Assembly: GCA_004352715.1 (NCBI GenBank)
Contig: SCFE01000074.1
Location: 1,331,975-1,395,974, forward strand
Reading direction: 5' to 3'
DNA from: Hofstenia miamia
Taxonomy: Eukaryota; Xenacoelomorpha; Acoela
Length of the DNA: 64,000 nucleotides
Shown here: one piece after another, positions 24,380 to 37,800 of the stretch
Position numbering within the stretch: the stretch's first letter is position 1
Layout of the letters: every line of letters starts with the position of its first letter
The notes under the pieces: generated by a model
What the model was told of the DNA's origin: nothing
The model's input: the letters and a program-made list of their open reading frames with translations, nothing else
The model's database searches: none
Translations under genes and position numbers: made by a program

Positions 24380-26182
24380 TAAGTATAAACATTGAAGAAA
24401 TAATGAATGATAAATAAAAAGCATATAGCAAATATTTTAAATAGAAATTTTGAAAATATGGGTAAACACAATTTTAAATTTGAAGAAAATGGAAACTTTT
24501 CATCTTAACAATCTGATATACTAATAAAGGAACAGTTTCATTTCAACTTAATTTCCAATCATGATCTTAGAAATGTAGTAAATTAACTAAATGCTAAAAA
24601 ATCTTGCGGATCCAGCAACCTAGGGTATTGGATAATTAAAAAATATTTTTTTATTTTTGGTGAATACTTACTTGTAGCATTCAATCAAAATATTATAATG
24701 ACTTTCCTTCCTTTTAAAGCAATCTGATATTTCACCGTTATATAAAAAAGAAGAACCACTAGGTCCATTGAACTACCGACCAATTAGCATAACACACCCT
24801 TTCTTAAAAATATTTGAAAAACTTCTAGTTGCACAAATGTACAAGTGTATTAATGACAATAAAATTCTATCAGGTAATCAATTTGGATTTCGAAATAAGT
24901 TCAGTACATCTGATGCGATTTTATCAATCACAGAAAAGATTAAAATATATACAAATCAAAATTTGTTCACAGCGGTGGCCTTACTTGATTTAAGTAAAGC
25001 ATTTAACTCGATGAATTTCGATATTTTAATAGAAAAATTAAGGCGACAAGGTTTTAGTTTCAATGCAATAAATTTTATTATAGGTTTTCTAAGCAATCGC
25101 AAACAACGAGTTAAAATCGACCATATTTTTCAGAGTACGTTACTACAAATCTTGGTGTGCACCAAGGAGCTGCATTAGGACCCATTCTATTTGCATTATA
25201 TGTAAATGATATTTCAAAATCCTTGACAAATGGAACTAATTACAAATACGCAGATTATACTTGTATATTACGAACAGCAAAATCATTTGAGGCAAATAAA
25301 CATTTGACAAAATATATTGGAAACCTCGTAACATATTTCAATCGTAATAAACTAAAAATCAATTCTGACAAAACTCAATTTATCATCTTTTCATCGAAAC
25401 AACAACCAAAGCTTGCTGAAAATATTAAAATTTATGTTTGTGATAATGAAATTAGTCAAAGTAAATGTCTAAGCTATCTAAGTGTATTAAAATTCGATAA
25501 TTTCCTCTCCCACAAATTAAAGAAGTTGGCATGTGGAATAAAATATTTGTACCATTTTCGCCATGTAGGAAAATCGTCGCATGTAGAACTAATTCATTCA
25601 TTTGTTTTAAGTAAATATAATTACTGTGCATTTCTTTTTCAAAATCTCACATCGCAAGAACGTTCATCATTAGCAAAAATGTTTAACTGGACATTTAGAA
25701 CACTTAATTATATTGAAAAACATGTATCCATAACGCAATTAAGATCATCATATGATGTCTTCACCCCGAGTTACTTTTTTCAGTATCAATCTTTATGTAT
25801 GATTCACAAATTTATTCATGAATTAAGTTCATTAAGTTTTCTTAATAATTACATCAAAATCAATAAAAGAAATAAAACACTTTTTAGCATCAATAATCGT
25901 CAAGATTCATTTTCTTTTAAATGTTCAATCTTATGGAATGATTTAAGTATTGATATAAAATGTGAGAGAAACTATAAACACTTCAAGAAAAAAATATAAA
26001 AATTTTTATTAAATAGGCAAACATTACTGGTCATAAATAATAAACTCAATGCGTGGTCGAATTACTTTTAAAACTGCCCTTTAATTAATATTGCATATTT
26101 AAATAGTTTTGTAAATATTTTTTGTCGTATGTTAGTTTATAGACTTTGCATACACTTAAACAATAAATTTGCTTTGACTCTT
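24380..26182 (+). pseudogene. LINE (non-LTR retrotransposon) reverse transcriptase copy
   Basis: The + strand encodes a 5'-truncated ORF2. A decayed linker (24380-24760) leads to NYRPISITHPFLKIFEK, then QFGFR, LDLSKAFN, HQGAALGPILF, the catalytic box and a LINE-type C-terminus (25157-25999). A frameshift near 25157 splits the RT. The catalytic box reads YADYT where the family has YADDT, so the second metal-binding Asp is lost. The 3' UTR ends at CAATAAATTTGCTTTGACTC (26161-26180), a tail shared with two other LINE copies in the window. Order and motifs suit the CR1/Jockey group. Confidence 0.9.
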
Positions 26183-27204
26183 ATAATTCCAGTTTGATTT
26201 TATAAACGATTGAAAAATTTGACAATTTAAAACACACCCCTGCAGAATTTTCATGATACATCACTGCTTAGATCCTTGAGGATCAATTCTAAAATTTTGG
26301 GTAATTTAAGACATTCTCGCCTCTTTTTAAATGATAGTGAGTCGAATTCAAGTATATCACCTAAATCTTGAATGTATTGATTGCGTTTGGTCAAAAAACA
26401 AGCAAGTTCTTCCTCTATGGGCTAAGTGATATGCCTACTTATCGTATCATATCAAGAATATTTCAATAATCGAAGTAAAATCTTTTTTTTGTAATCCTAG
26501 TGATCTCACATAAGGATATCCAATAAAATTAATTACTAAAAACTCGCTTCTCTAGAAAAATTTTTTTTCGGCACTTGTCCTTCAATTGAGATGTTTTAAA
26601 AGCTATCATAATTTTTTTCATAGGAAGAAATTAGGTGCATTTAATAATCTTCAAATTCTCGCGTATAAAATTTGCAATGTTAGCACTTACATTCGTGAGA
26701 AAATGAAAAAACGTTTCTTTGTCATCTAGAAAAGCATCTACGATCAATCCCTGTCAGGAAGGTTTTTCCGATTTTTAAAATTTTTTTCCCAACGTCGATT
26801 TTTAAAATAAAGTTTTTCTCTTGGCCACAAACCTCCTCTGTCTTTGACAATTATTAAGCAGATATTTCATAATGAAGTATAAATGGAAAGTATTTAGTAA
26901 AAATTCAAGTTTACTAATTTCGAGTTCACAATAGTTGAGAGAAGTTAAGTTTGCTTTCAAAATCAATATATTATTTTATTGAATTGGGCTATATTATTTC
27001 GCGTTATTTCATTAAATTCAGAAACATCAGTTAGTTTCGTTAGAAAAACTACGATTTATTGAGTTAAATTCTTTATTAAAAAGTAACAAATAGTAAACGT
27101 CCTCTCGAAGGGACATAATTCAAACGAACTAAAATGGATATTTTTATATATACTGATTTGAGTGATTAAATAGCATCTTGATAGCTTCAGTTAGAGCTTA
27201 TAAA
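26183..27204. other. Unassigned AT-rich sequence
   Basis: No coding or structured feature seen between the LINE tail and the hAT-like MITE. Confidence 0.4.
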
Positions 27205-27414
27205 CAGGGGCGTACCCAGGATTTTCTGACGGGGGGACATCATTGTTATTCTCTAATGCGGGGCGAAAATTTGTGAAAATATTGAGAAAATAGACCCTAA
27301 AGAATGCATTTCATTATCCTAGATTTTAAATTTTTTGATTTATCCAGTCAAAATTAAATTTGGAAACCTGACGGGGGGGACATTCCACCATGTCCCCCCC
27401 TGGGTACGCCACTG
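27205..27414. mobile_element. hAT-like MITE, 210 bp, perfect 8-bp target duplication
   Basis: Ends are CAGGGGCGTACCCAGG and CCTGGGTACGCCACTG. The flanks are CTTATAAA on the left (27197-27204) and CTTATAAA on the right (27415-27422), an exact 8-bp target site duplication typical of hAT insertion. The interior is non-coding and carries G- and C-runs near both ends. The family recurs at 53820-54054, partly at 52510-52700 and 52824-52847, and at 50981-51062. Confidence 0.92.
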
Positions 27415-27912
27415 CTTATAAACGACTTCGAATGTCAGTTCGCTATAAAGGGACTATTTTACTCTTTTCCCTTAGGGACTTATCACATTTGGATGAACTT
27501 GCCTCATTGGCTCAGTTGCTTAAAACCGAAATTTTGCAAACAAAAACTGCAGAAATAATGAACATAAAAGCATGAATCAATGGATGATCGTTGTTTAAGA
27601 AAACTTGAGTACAGCCAATACCTTCAAAGGGGAAAAGAGAACACTAATGCTAACAATTACATGGGGGCGCATGGACTCCGCATTTTGGTATTATATCCCC
27701 ACTTCAGCTTTCGTACCAAAAATGGACTGTGCATGATATAAGTAATTTTTAATGATTACTATTGGAATCATTTAGTTTGGAAAAAGAAAAATGACACGTT
27801 TTTGACCACACTGCTGCTCTACCACGTTCACCTATTTTGCAGCAAGTGCAATTGAAAAGGTAAATGAACATGAGTTTCTTGATCACTAACTCTGTCAAGT
27901 ACCAGTGCACAG

Positions 27913-28118
27913 CAGACTTGTCAACGAGTCGAGCTTCTAACGAGCCGAGGCGAGTATTTGATATACAACGAGCCCAAAACGAGCCTATTTTAGGCAAAGC
28001 AAGTTTATAGTTCTGCTTGTTAATTTGATTATGGACATTTTTCGTATTTTTTGCAGTCAATATGCCTTTCCTATAATCTTATTTAAGAAATGTTTATTAA
28101 ATAATAGGAAGAGCTACA
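27913..28118 (+). mobile_element. Partial MITE of the CAGACTTGTCAACGAG family
   Basis: The left end CAGACTTGTCAACGAG and about 200 bp of interior match the complete copy at 35466-35788, including TTATTAAATAATAGGAAGAGCT. The right part with the other terminal repeat is missing. Confidence 0.8.
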
Positions 28119-28267
28119 ACATAGAGTCACATAAAAATGGAATAAATCACATTTTCCATTTTTGTTATTAATATTTTAGTTTCAAAAATTTCAAATATTT
28201 TGTGGAATCCACAAAAATAGACAATCAAACTAAAATTTACTTCGGGAGTTTTGTGGAATCCACAAAA

Positions 28268-29267
28268 NNNNNNNNNNNNNNNNNNNNNNNNNNNNNNNNN
28301 NNNNNNNNNNNNNNNNNNNNNNNNNNNNNNNNNNNNNNNNNNNNNNNNNNNNNNNNNNNNNNNNNNNNNNNNNNNNNNNNNNNNNNNNNNNNNNNNNNNN
28401 NNNNNNNNNNNNNNNNNNNNNNNNNNNNNNNNNNNNNNNNNNNNNNNNNNNNNNNNNNNNNNNNNNNNNNNNNNNNNNNNNNNNNNNNNNNNNNNNNNNN
28501 NNNNNNNNNNNNNNNNNNNNNNNNNNNNNNNNNNNNNNNNNNNNNNNNNNNNNNNNNNNNNNNNNNNNNNNNNNNNNNNNNNNNNNNNNNNNNNNNNNNN
28601 NNNNNNNNNNNNNNNNNNNNNNNNNNNNNNNNNNNNNNNNNNNNNNNNNNNNNNNNNNNNNNNNNNNNNNNNNNNNNNNNNNNNNNNNNNNNNNNNNNNN
28701 NNNNNNNNNNNNNNNNNNNNNNNNNNNNNNNNNNNNNNNNNNNNNNNNNNNNNNNNNNNNNNNNNNNNNNNNNNNNNNNNNNNNNNNNNNNNNNNNNNNN
28801 NNNNNNNNNNNNNNNNNNNNNNNNNNNNNNNNNNNNNNNNNNNNNNNNNNNNNNNNNNNNNNNNNNNNNNNNNNNNNNNNNNNNNNNNNNNNNNNNNNNN
28901 NNNNNNNNNNNNNNNNNNNNNNNNNNNNNNNNNNNNNNNNNNNNNNNNNNNNNNNNNNNNNNNNNNNNNNNNNNNNNNNNNNNNNNNNNNNNNNNNNNNN
29001 NNNNNNNNNNNNNNNNNNNNNNNNNNNNNNNNNNNNNNNNNNNNNNNNNNNNNNNNNNNNNNNNNNNNNNNNNNNNNNNNNNNNNNNNNNNNNNNNNNNN
29101 NNNNNNNNNNNNNNNNNNNNNNNNNNNNNNNNNNNNNNNNNNNNNNNNNNNNNNNNNNNNNNNNNNNNNNNNNNNNNNNNNNNNNNNNNNNNNNNNNNNN
29201 NNNNNNNNNNNNNNNNNNNNNNNNNNNNNNNNNNNNNNNNNNNNNNNNNNNNNNNNNNNNNNNNNNN
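28268..29267. other. Assembly gap, 1000 N
   Basis: Exactly 1000 N. The last bases before the gap contain two nearby copies of TTTGTGGAATCCACAAAA, a short palindromic motif that may have stopped the assembly. Confidence 1.
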
Positions 29268-29749
29268 GGCTACTCTTGGTCACAAAGATGGACATGGGCT
29301 GGGTTTGGGCAGAAGAAATGGAAAAGATAAGCCAGAAAATGGGACGAATTACAAAAAAACTTATTCCACAATAGCGCATGCAAATACATTGAATTTTATA
29401 TAAGTTGAAAAATTAAATTTCCTTTTTGGAAATATTACATTAGTATCATATGCTGTTCAAGTGTTTTGATTTCATTAGAAAAAGGTTTGGAGTTTGCGCT
29501 ATGGTTTGGGATATGTCTTGTCTTAGTTTTGGGTTACATTTGGGGTTAAGGTTATAATTATAATTTTGATAGCTAATTAGCTTAGTTTTGTAAAAACTTG
29601 AGTGGGGAGAGAGAGACGGGAGATACCGCAAAAGCACCATATTCACTAATAATCCTAAATCATAGAATAGACTATTGGAAGGAATTGAATTTGTTTTCAA
29701 AATTACAAGCTAATAAAAACCAAAATATCGTAGTGAAGAAAGTAACACT
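29268..29749. other. Unassigned sequence after gap
   Basis: The first 100 bases after the gap have a Gly/Lys-rich open frame that could be an exon tail or repeat debris. Nothing in it is identifiable. Confidence 0.3.
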
Positions 29750-29757
29750 ACATTTAT

Positions 29758-30237
29758 CTGGGGTGGGCCATAAATAATTGTAAATATATTGCAATAAATA
29801 CAATATAAATAATTTATTTTACGATTTGTAAAATAAAATAATTGTTTTTTGACCAGAAATTATTGTAAAAAAGGGCAAACTTATTGGCATCGCGAATGAA
29901 TTAAAGCTAATTACAATATCCAATCGCATTCAAGCATGGTCACTTTGTGGTCAATTAACTTTGAGTGAAGTAAGTGGATTATTGATACGTTAAGCCATTT
30001 AACGTGTACATTTTACGTTGCGATTAAACACCATGGTAAAGCTTTCCAATAAAGAAATTGTTACTTACTACTTCGAAAAGGTCTATTCGGATTCATGGCG
30101 GTGCAAATGCGGAAATAATTTTAAATTGTTAACAATAATTTATTGTTGTGATACAATTATTGTTTTTTGAACTTTTTAGATGCAATTATTTATTTTTACC
30201 TCAAAATAATATTGCAATCCAATATTACACACCCCTG
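29758..30237. mobile_element. hAT-like non-autonomous element, 480 bp
   Basis: The left end is CTGGGGTGGGCC and the right end, read inward, is CAGGGGTGTGTAATATTG. The flanking 8-mers are ACATTTAT (29750-29757) and ACATTCAT (30238-30245), seven of eight identical, as expected for an ageing hAT target duplication. The interior is very AT-rich and has no transposase remnant. Confidence 0.75.
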
Positions 30238-30245
30238 ACATTCAT

Positions 30246-30864
30246 CCACCTAATTATTTTGTGTTTCTAAACCGGTCTGCAAGAAATTATCTAACTCGCT
30301 GCGGGCCCGGTTTGAAAATATGCTACCGGTTCCAACTCTGAGCCGTCTTCAACTTAACCCATCCCAAATGAAATTTGCAAATCAGCGCATTTTTTTTATG
30401 AAAAGCTGGACCAACATGTTTTAGAAGTTATGAAAAGAAATGACATAGAACAGATCGTATCATTTACGGGTTCCAANGTATCTTCCAGCCCCTCCCCCGG
30501 AATTTTCATCTCATCTACGCCACTGATCGTAGCTCTATCATTTATGGTTATGGAACTAGAGCTAGTAGAAGTTGTTTGATTATGACTAATGTATATCATT
30601 GTGGATTGAAGTTATCCAATCACTGAAGAGGAGTGAACTGTGCACCGTTGCTATATTACATTAAGCAAATTGCATGCAGAACAATCGGTTGAGTTGAGCG
30701 GATATTAAATATATTATAGCAAATCGCCGTTTAGTTTCACTGCAGCTTTGTAGTGCGCGATACTAATTAGCTTGTTCAGTGCACTCTCCAATATTGTGCG
30801 CATTCGTTTGTTTAGGCAGATTGCCAAAACATTTTAGTTTTGATTCGTGTTATACTAGTGCGAC
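30246..30864. other. Upstream region of the CPT1-like gene
   Basis: It contains a single N at 30477 and, at about 30485-30528, C-runs ending TACGCCACTG that look like one end of the hAT-like MITE family. The last 200 bases precede the CPT1-like start and should hold its promoter and 5' UTR. No TATA box stands out. Confidence 0.35.
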
Positions 30865-31805
30865 ATGAAGAAAAATGCGTCAACCGTATTTATTCCCAAC
30901 ACAGAACAATCGAAAGAGGAATGGCAAAAAGCTTTGTCATCGCGAAATCTCAATATCAAATCACAGCAATTCTTCATCCATGCTCAAAACATGGTGTGGC
31001 CGAGTCAAATGAGACATCTTTTGGTGGGGATGTCTTTGTTGTCGGCCTGTTTTCTACAACGATTTCCCCAAAGCCTATCAGATATCAGCTACGTATTCCT
31101 CAGCGTGTTTATCGTTCTTGCCATTGCATTAGTTCGTCGTGAGATTTTACGTCGTCTGTTTACTTATAATCAATGGATGATAGAACCCAAAATTAGTCAC
31201 AAAACAAAGATTTGGGCCTCGCTCGTACGTCTATTTTGTGGAAAGTATACGAATTTGCATTCTGCTGAACGGCTTCTACCGTCGCTTTCCCAGCCACCGG
31301 CCTTGAAGCAGACCGTTGAAAAATTCCTTACGTCGATGAATACCACTTTAAATGAAGACGAATCGCAATACTTACAGAAAATATCTGAGGAATTTTTACA
31401 AAATGAAGGTTTGAATTTTATATTACTAAGGATCTAAGGTACCAATATCATATATATATATATATATATACCGGTATATATATCAGACTTGTCAATGAGC
31501 CGTAATTTCTAAGCTCTGCTCGTTTAAATTTTTAGTAAGTTTGGCTCGGTTCGCCACAGAAAATCTTTAAATGAGGCTCTAATCAGCTCGGTATTTTTTT
31601 AAAAATATTGTGCTCTCAGAATTTTTTCAATTGCGCTTCCTATTATTTAATAAACATCTCTAAAATACGATTATAAGTAATGAATATTGAATGAAAAAAT
31701 AAGAAAAATCTTCATAATCAAATTAACAAGCAGGACTATAAATTTGGCTTGCTTCAAACGGCTCGTTTTGGGCTCGTTGTATATCCAATACTCTGCTCAA
31801 GCAAG

Positions 31806-31840
<35 letters not shown>

Positions 31841-34800
31841 NNNNNNNNNNNNNNNNNNNNNNNNNNNNNNNNNNNNNNNNNNNNNNNNNNNNNNNNNNNN
31901 NNNNNNNNNNNNNNNNNNNNNNNNNNNNNNNNNNNNNNNNNNNNNNNNNNNNNNNNNNNNNNNNNNNNNNNNNNNNNNNNNNNNNNNNNNNNNNNNTATA
32001 TATATATATATATATATATATAGCTACGCCATTTTATCATATACATATTTTAAAGAGGAACAGTATGTTATGATGTAAATGATATATACTTGTAAAATGT
32101 TAACTTTTTGAAATTCCGTTATCGAGTAGTTTTTGTTCATAATCATATATCACAAAACGAATTTTTAAAAAAATAAATTCAATCAGCTCAGCCGGCTGGC
32201 GCCCAGCTTTAGATCAAGGCAATGAACAGGCTTGGTATTGTCCCATTTGTGCAAATAATTCATTGGAAAATATGAGGAGTTGCGTAGATAGAAAATTTTA
32301 AAAAGAAACTTGCCAATGGTTTCACTGCTGGAATGCATCAAGAAAAAGTTCTAGTTCAACTAATATACTTTGATCAGTTCTATACTATGCATTTCAGAGC
32401 ATTTTTCTTTTGGATAAAACTTCACGACTCTTCGAGCCAAAAGTTACTCCCAATTACATGAACGTCTCTACAGTCGGCACATTATGGATATTAACAGTTA
32501 ATACTTAAAAATCGCAATTATTGTTAGTGGGTTAAAAAATAAAAGATTAGTTTTTGCCTTGAATGTTCACAGGTCCTGATCGTCATTAGATTTAGTAGTT
32601 GTATAGGATGCAACAAATAATCCTGAATTTTCATTATGTTGTTTATTAAAGTTGTCATTTATCAATGTTTAGGTGAGAAGATTAACAGAAGTTTTTTAAA
32701 ATCAATTAAAGGCCAGCGTAATTGGCTGACGCCACTTTGGAATGAGTATGCGTACCTAGCAGATCGCAATTCTCTCTCCAACTCCACATTTTGGGGGATT
32801 GAATCATCCCACTGCTTCTGCCCGGATATGCTCATTCGTGCTGCATGCCGCATCATAACTCTCGTTAGAAAGTATTCAGAAGAAATCGCCACCGAGAAAT
32901 CATTCCCCCTAGCGTTAAATAATGGAACTGTGCCAATGTGTATGAATACAACCAAAAACATTTTTGGTGGATACAGGTATGATTGTAAGCTCATTAACTT
33001 TTAAAAAAATAGATTCGTGCATAAATATTGACCTAATACATTTAATAAATGCAATACTTTGACTTCTTGTAGATCCTTTCCTGCAGAATGAAGTGGAACT
33101 TCTTAGATTGATAAATCGACTGATGTGAATGTGGTATTTTTTAGTCGGCTAATTCATGCAAAAAATTTTAGTTTTTTCTGTAATTATGTTCTAGAATTCT
33201 AGAGGTCCCCAGCGTTATGCCGGTGGAACCAGTCGTCAAAAATAGTATCCCAATTTTTAATTTTCATGGGTTTTAGGTGGGAATACATCCTAACTTCCAA
33301 AGTTGATTAGCCCCCACTGAGCTTTTTAGGGATTTATATATGTGTACAGAGATGAATATATTAAAAAAACAATTAGTTGAGTTAATCAAGAAACAGATTT
33401 AGACATTTTTCTCGTTTGTATAACTATGCTACATGTAAATATACAAAACAAATGTATCTTAAATTGAAAAATCCCTAGTGGCCTGCAATTTGAAATAAAT
33501 AGCCAAAGTTAGATGTATTTTTTTTCGAGTAGTTTCCAGTACTCGAAGTGTTCAGTTGAGTTTTTTCCTCGAGTCGAGTTCGAGTACCTAGGTGTGGTAT
33601 CTGTATACGAAAAGTTTCAAAAATTGTAAAATTTTGTCAGCTGAGGTCTTATAGGGACGCATGTGGGTTTTTTAACTGTTGATCGAAAAAGTTCGTACAA
33701 TACGAAAATGTTCTCATTAAATTATTTAAATTTGAAAAAATTGAGATACTTACTCCTCTGCTCTACAGCCAAAAACTGTTTTTTTTGAATAAGACATTTA
33801 AACTTTATTGAAGCAACGGAAGCGGATGAACTTGTAGGCTTTCTCTTTTTAAACCCTTTCTACAAACGACGAATGCCTAAATCTTTTATAAATGCATCAA
33901 TAGGCACATTAAAATAAATTAACTTTAATGGTTTCTTCGAATTTAAAATTTGATGGAAATCTTGCATAATATAACAAAGTTTATGTTTCACTGTTGTTTC
34001 CGATGATTTTTTTAAAAAAAATTGTAAGTGCACGCCTTGTTAACGATTCATGTAGAAACAAGTTCTTTGTTTAATACGACAGCTAAAGGTGTGTTCACAC
34101 TATCGACTTTTATCAGCAGATTTTAATCGAAAATGCAATTATTTTCGTTCACATTGGCGATTTTTTATCATCCGATTTTTTATCAGAAAATGCGGAGTTG
34201 GAAGAGCGTTCAGACTATCGATTTTTTATCAGATGATAAATTATCATCTTTTGATTGACAGTAAGAAAAACAACATCTGTTTATGGATTGGTTTGTCTTG
34301 GAATGTAAACAATGTTTACATATTTTGAAGTTGAAATATTTCAAAGACAATAATTTACCTTTTGGAAGTCTGTTCTCTTACAGGAAGAACAAAGATCAAG
34401 CATAAAGGTAATCAGTTCTGATGCACCAGGTCTTTACGTGCACGCAAATATTACTGCACCTCAAACCACATCTTGAGTCAACAGCACATTTTGGTGTATA
34501 TTATTTACTTTATACGCCCTTTTACATATTGAGTGCATCTACAGTGGATGCAATAGAAAATTTTTTAAAATCAAAATAAATTCATTGGTTAAATTTTGAA
34601 TTTGATTTGTTCTCTTTTAGGGAACCATGTGTAGGGATGGACAAATACTATTGGTATGAACCATGGCAAAGTGATTACGTCATAGTCCAATGTCTTTCGT
34701 ATCAATTTGTGGTCCAAGTGTATGATTCAAATGGAAAACTGTTGTCTCCTCTTGCTTTACGCGATGTTTTAGAACACTTGGTTTACATTGCAAAACTAAG

Positions 34801-37800
34801 AGCCAATGAAAACAAAGGTATTTTTTCTTATTATATTACTGTTGATGATGTTAAGTTTTTTCTTTATTAAGAAACTTTACCCAAATTTAATACAAAAATT
34901 GGATTTTTGCACCAGGCCAGACTTGTCAACGAGCCGAGCCGAGCCGAGCTTGAGCACAGTATTTGATATACAACGAGCCAAGAAAAATCTATAAAGAATT
35001 TTAATCGCATGAGCTCATTGTGTATCATGCCAAAGAGCACTGAACATAGTTCATTTGGCCCGGGACAAAGCCCATCCTGTAACATTCACTTAAACATTTT
35101 TTGAAAATGTATATAAGAATCTCTGGAAATATTTAATGTTTTTAAGGGACGGAAGAGATTCAGATGTCACGTTTAACAGCATTGCCTCGTGATGTCTGGG
35201 CAACAACAATGCAAGAAATTACCAGCAACAGTAAACAGAATGACTCCAATTTTGATGTCATTGCAAAAGCTATGATGTACATGGTTCTCGAATGTGACTA
35301 CGCTCCTAAAAATAATCAGGAGTATCTAGATTATTTCAAAACTACAAACGGTAACTGCTGGTACGATAAGTCACTCAATGTAATAGTGTTCAAAGTAAGT
35401 TCCCTTTAGAATTCTCTTGAAAGTTGAGCTCATAAATTTTGCCCCTAATAGACTTATATTCAATTCAGACTTGTCAACGAGCCGAGCCGAGCTTGAGCAG
35501 AGTATTGGATATACAAAGAGCCCAAAAAGAGCCGTTTTTACCAAAACCAAATTTATAGTGCTGCTTGTTAATTTGATTATGCAGATTTTTCTTATTTTTT
35601 CATTCAATATTCCTTACTTTTAATCTTATTTTAGAAATGTTTATTAAATAATAGGAAGAGCTATGTAAAAAATTCTTTGAGCACAATGTTTTTAAAAAAT
35701 ACCGAGCTAAAACGAGCCTTATTCAAAGATTTTATGTGGCGAACCGAGCCGAGCCGAGCTTGAAAATGTCGGCTCGTTGAAAAGTCTGCAATATTTTGTG
35801 CTTATTATACAAGTAGTCACTCATAATTGTTAGCGGGCCGAGTCGAGTAGAGTCGCGGTCAAGAGGTATTCTTATTTGTCGTTATTAGAAATACGTAACA
35901 CTAGATCCATATAAATAGGCTCTCAAAATAAAGATACACATGAGAATGGTCATTATTTCCAACTCAAAAACACTCGCACAGGACATTGTACATTCGTGCA
36001 CCCTACACTGCAATGTTCAAATGCTAACACATCCCTTTTAAAATTAGACTATAAAAATTTGGTGTAATACCTAGTGACATTATTTTAGGATGGGACCATC
36101 ATTCAAGGCTATGAGCATACTGCTTTTGATGGCGGAATTGCTGCGGTGATTTCTGACAATATACAATTGGAAGAGTATTTCGGAGACACGTCCTACTTTA
36201 AAAACGGCACGTTTGATGAAAAAACTCATCCAAGATTAAACCAGCATGCTTTGGAGCCAGAGTTATTGGAATGGAATCTAACTCAGGAACAGGTAGTATT
36301 TCTTTAATCCAAACAAAACTTTCATTTTGTGTTCAAACGTGATACTTGAATAACGAGTTATTATGAGATCAAGATCTCTACATAGAAAAGGAATGTAGAA
36401 CATCATTGATATTTTGTCGCTGGGGATGAAAAGTTTGTATTTCAATAACAAATATTTTCCCTGTCAGTTGTCGTGAACATCTTGAGCCACAGATGCTGTT
36501 TCCTTTTAAAATTAGAATACAATTTGTAAACTATAATAATATCACTATTGCTTACATCATGTGCCTCAATAAACATATGTCACTTTTTATTTATGCTATT
36601 AGAGACATATGCCTTCAAAATATTTTAATTTTCTCGGTTTTGCAAATTCTTCCGAGGTTTGTGACATTTTTGGGTGAACCAATGCTGTTTTATTGTCCCT
36701 GAGATCCATCTCAGATTTAGTCAAGTTTTTATTTCGTCAAAAATTATGCGACCAATTGAATCATTTGACGAAATGAAATTGCTAATCGATAATTTTTGGG
36801 AAATTATTTTAACTACCAATCTCTCGCTAGACATATTTGAGAATATAAAAAGTAAGTCACTCTATTTTTTTATTTGCTTCGTCACCTTTTTGAATTTATC
36901 TGAATAAACCTTAAGAACATTATCTAAATTTTTTCAATATTTTCTAGTCCTAAATATATAAAACAGTTAATGTAACAACGCCCCCTTTAAAATATTGTGT
37001 CCATAAATTTTGCATTAGGTTCAGCAGTTCAATGAGGCTGGCTTAGAAAGACTGAACTCCCCAGACAACAATTTTTCAATAAAAAGTCAAATTCTTCCGA
37101 TCCCTCGAGATCTACTCAGAAAAAATAGTGTGAAATTGGATGGATTTATTCAAACTATGATGTGCTGGGCCGACTACAAGCTTACAGGTAGCTTAAGGAC
37201 TTTTTTATATAAAACACTAGAAATTTCACTTAATTACCTGATATTTTAGTTATATTAGGTTTTTAGTTATGGTTGGTGTTGTGCAAATTACCCCGTTGGT
37301 TGTCCACACCATACCATCTCTCTTAGTAATCCAAATTTTTCATTGAATCTTGGAGGCTATAACAAACTTCTTGATTTTTAGTCTTCTCAGAGAAAGCGAT
37401 CGTTTTCTTATTTACTAACTATGCGCATTTAAATGGAGATCATTCTAATCAACGATGATAATTGAACTTAAATCCTTCATTCACAGAATTACATTGATTA
37501 ATTATAATCAAAGTCGAAAATACCGACTTCTTTTAACATTGAAAAAATCTATCAGAAAGTAAAGTTTAATTGCAAAAAATAATTGTGTATCAATCAAAGT
37601 TCACTATCGAAATTGTTTTCCAAAACGAATCGATATCTTCACAACATGCACACCAGCAAACCCAAACAAGGGAACATTTGTGAACTGTTACTTGCAAAAT
37701 CAGTTTCATATTATTTTGTATAAAAAATGTGTAAATTTATACATCTACATATGCATTTATGTAAACATATGATAGGAAATCTACAAATTTTAAAAATATA

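Noticed and set aside
27390-27575. 61-codon frame starting inside a MITE
   Set aside because: The first codons are the MITE right end and the remainder shows no conservation-like features.
30840-31142. 100-codon + strand frame overlapping the CPT1-like first exon
   Set aside because: It overlaps in another frame; the recognisable CPT1 sequence is in the 30865 frame.
32662-32994. 110-codon minus-strand frame
   Set aside because: Antisense shadow of CPT1-like exon 2.
34089-34260. Repeated TATCGATTTTTTATCA motifs in intron 2 as a MITE
   Set aside because: Several similar words occur, but no clear paired ends or target duplication could be defined.
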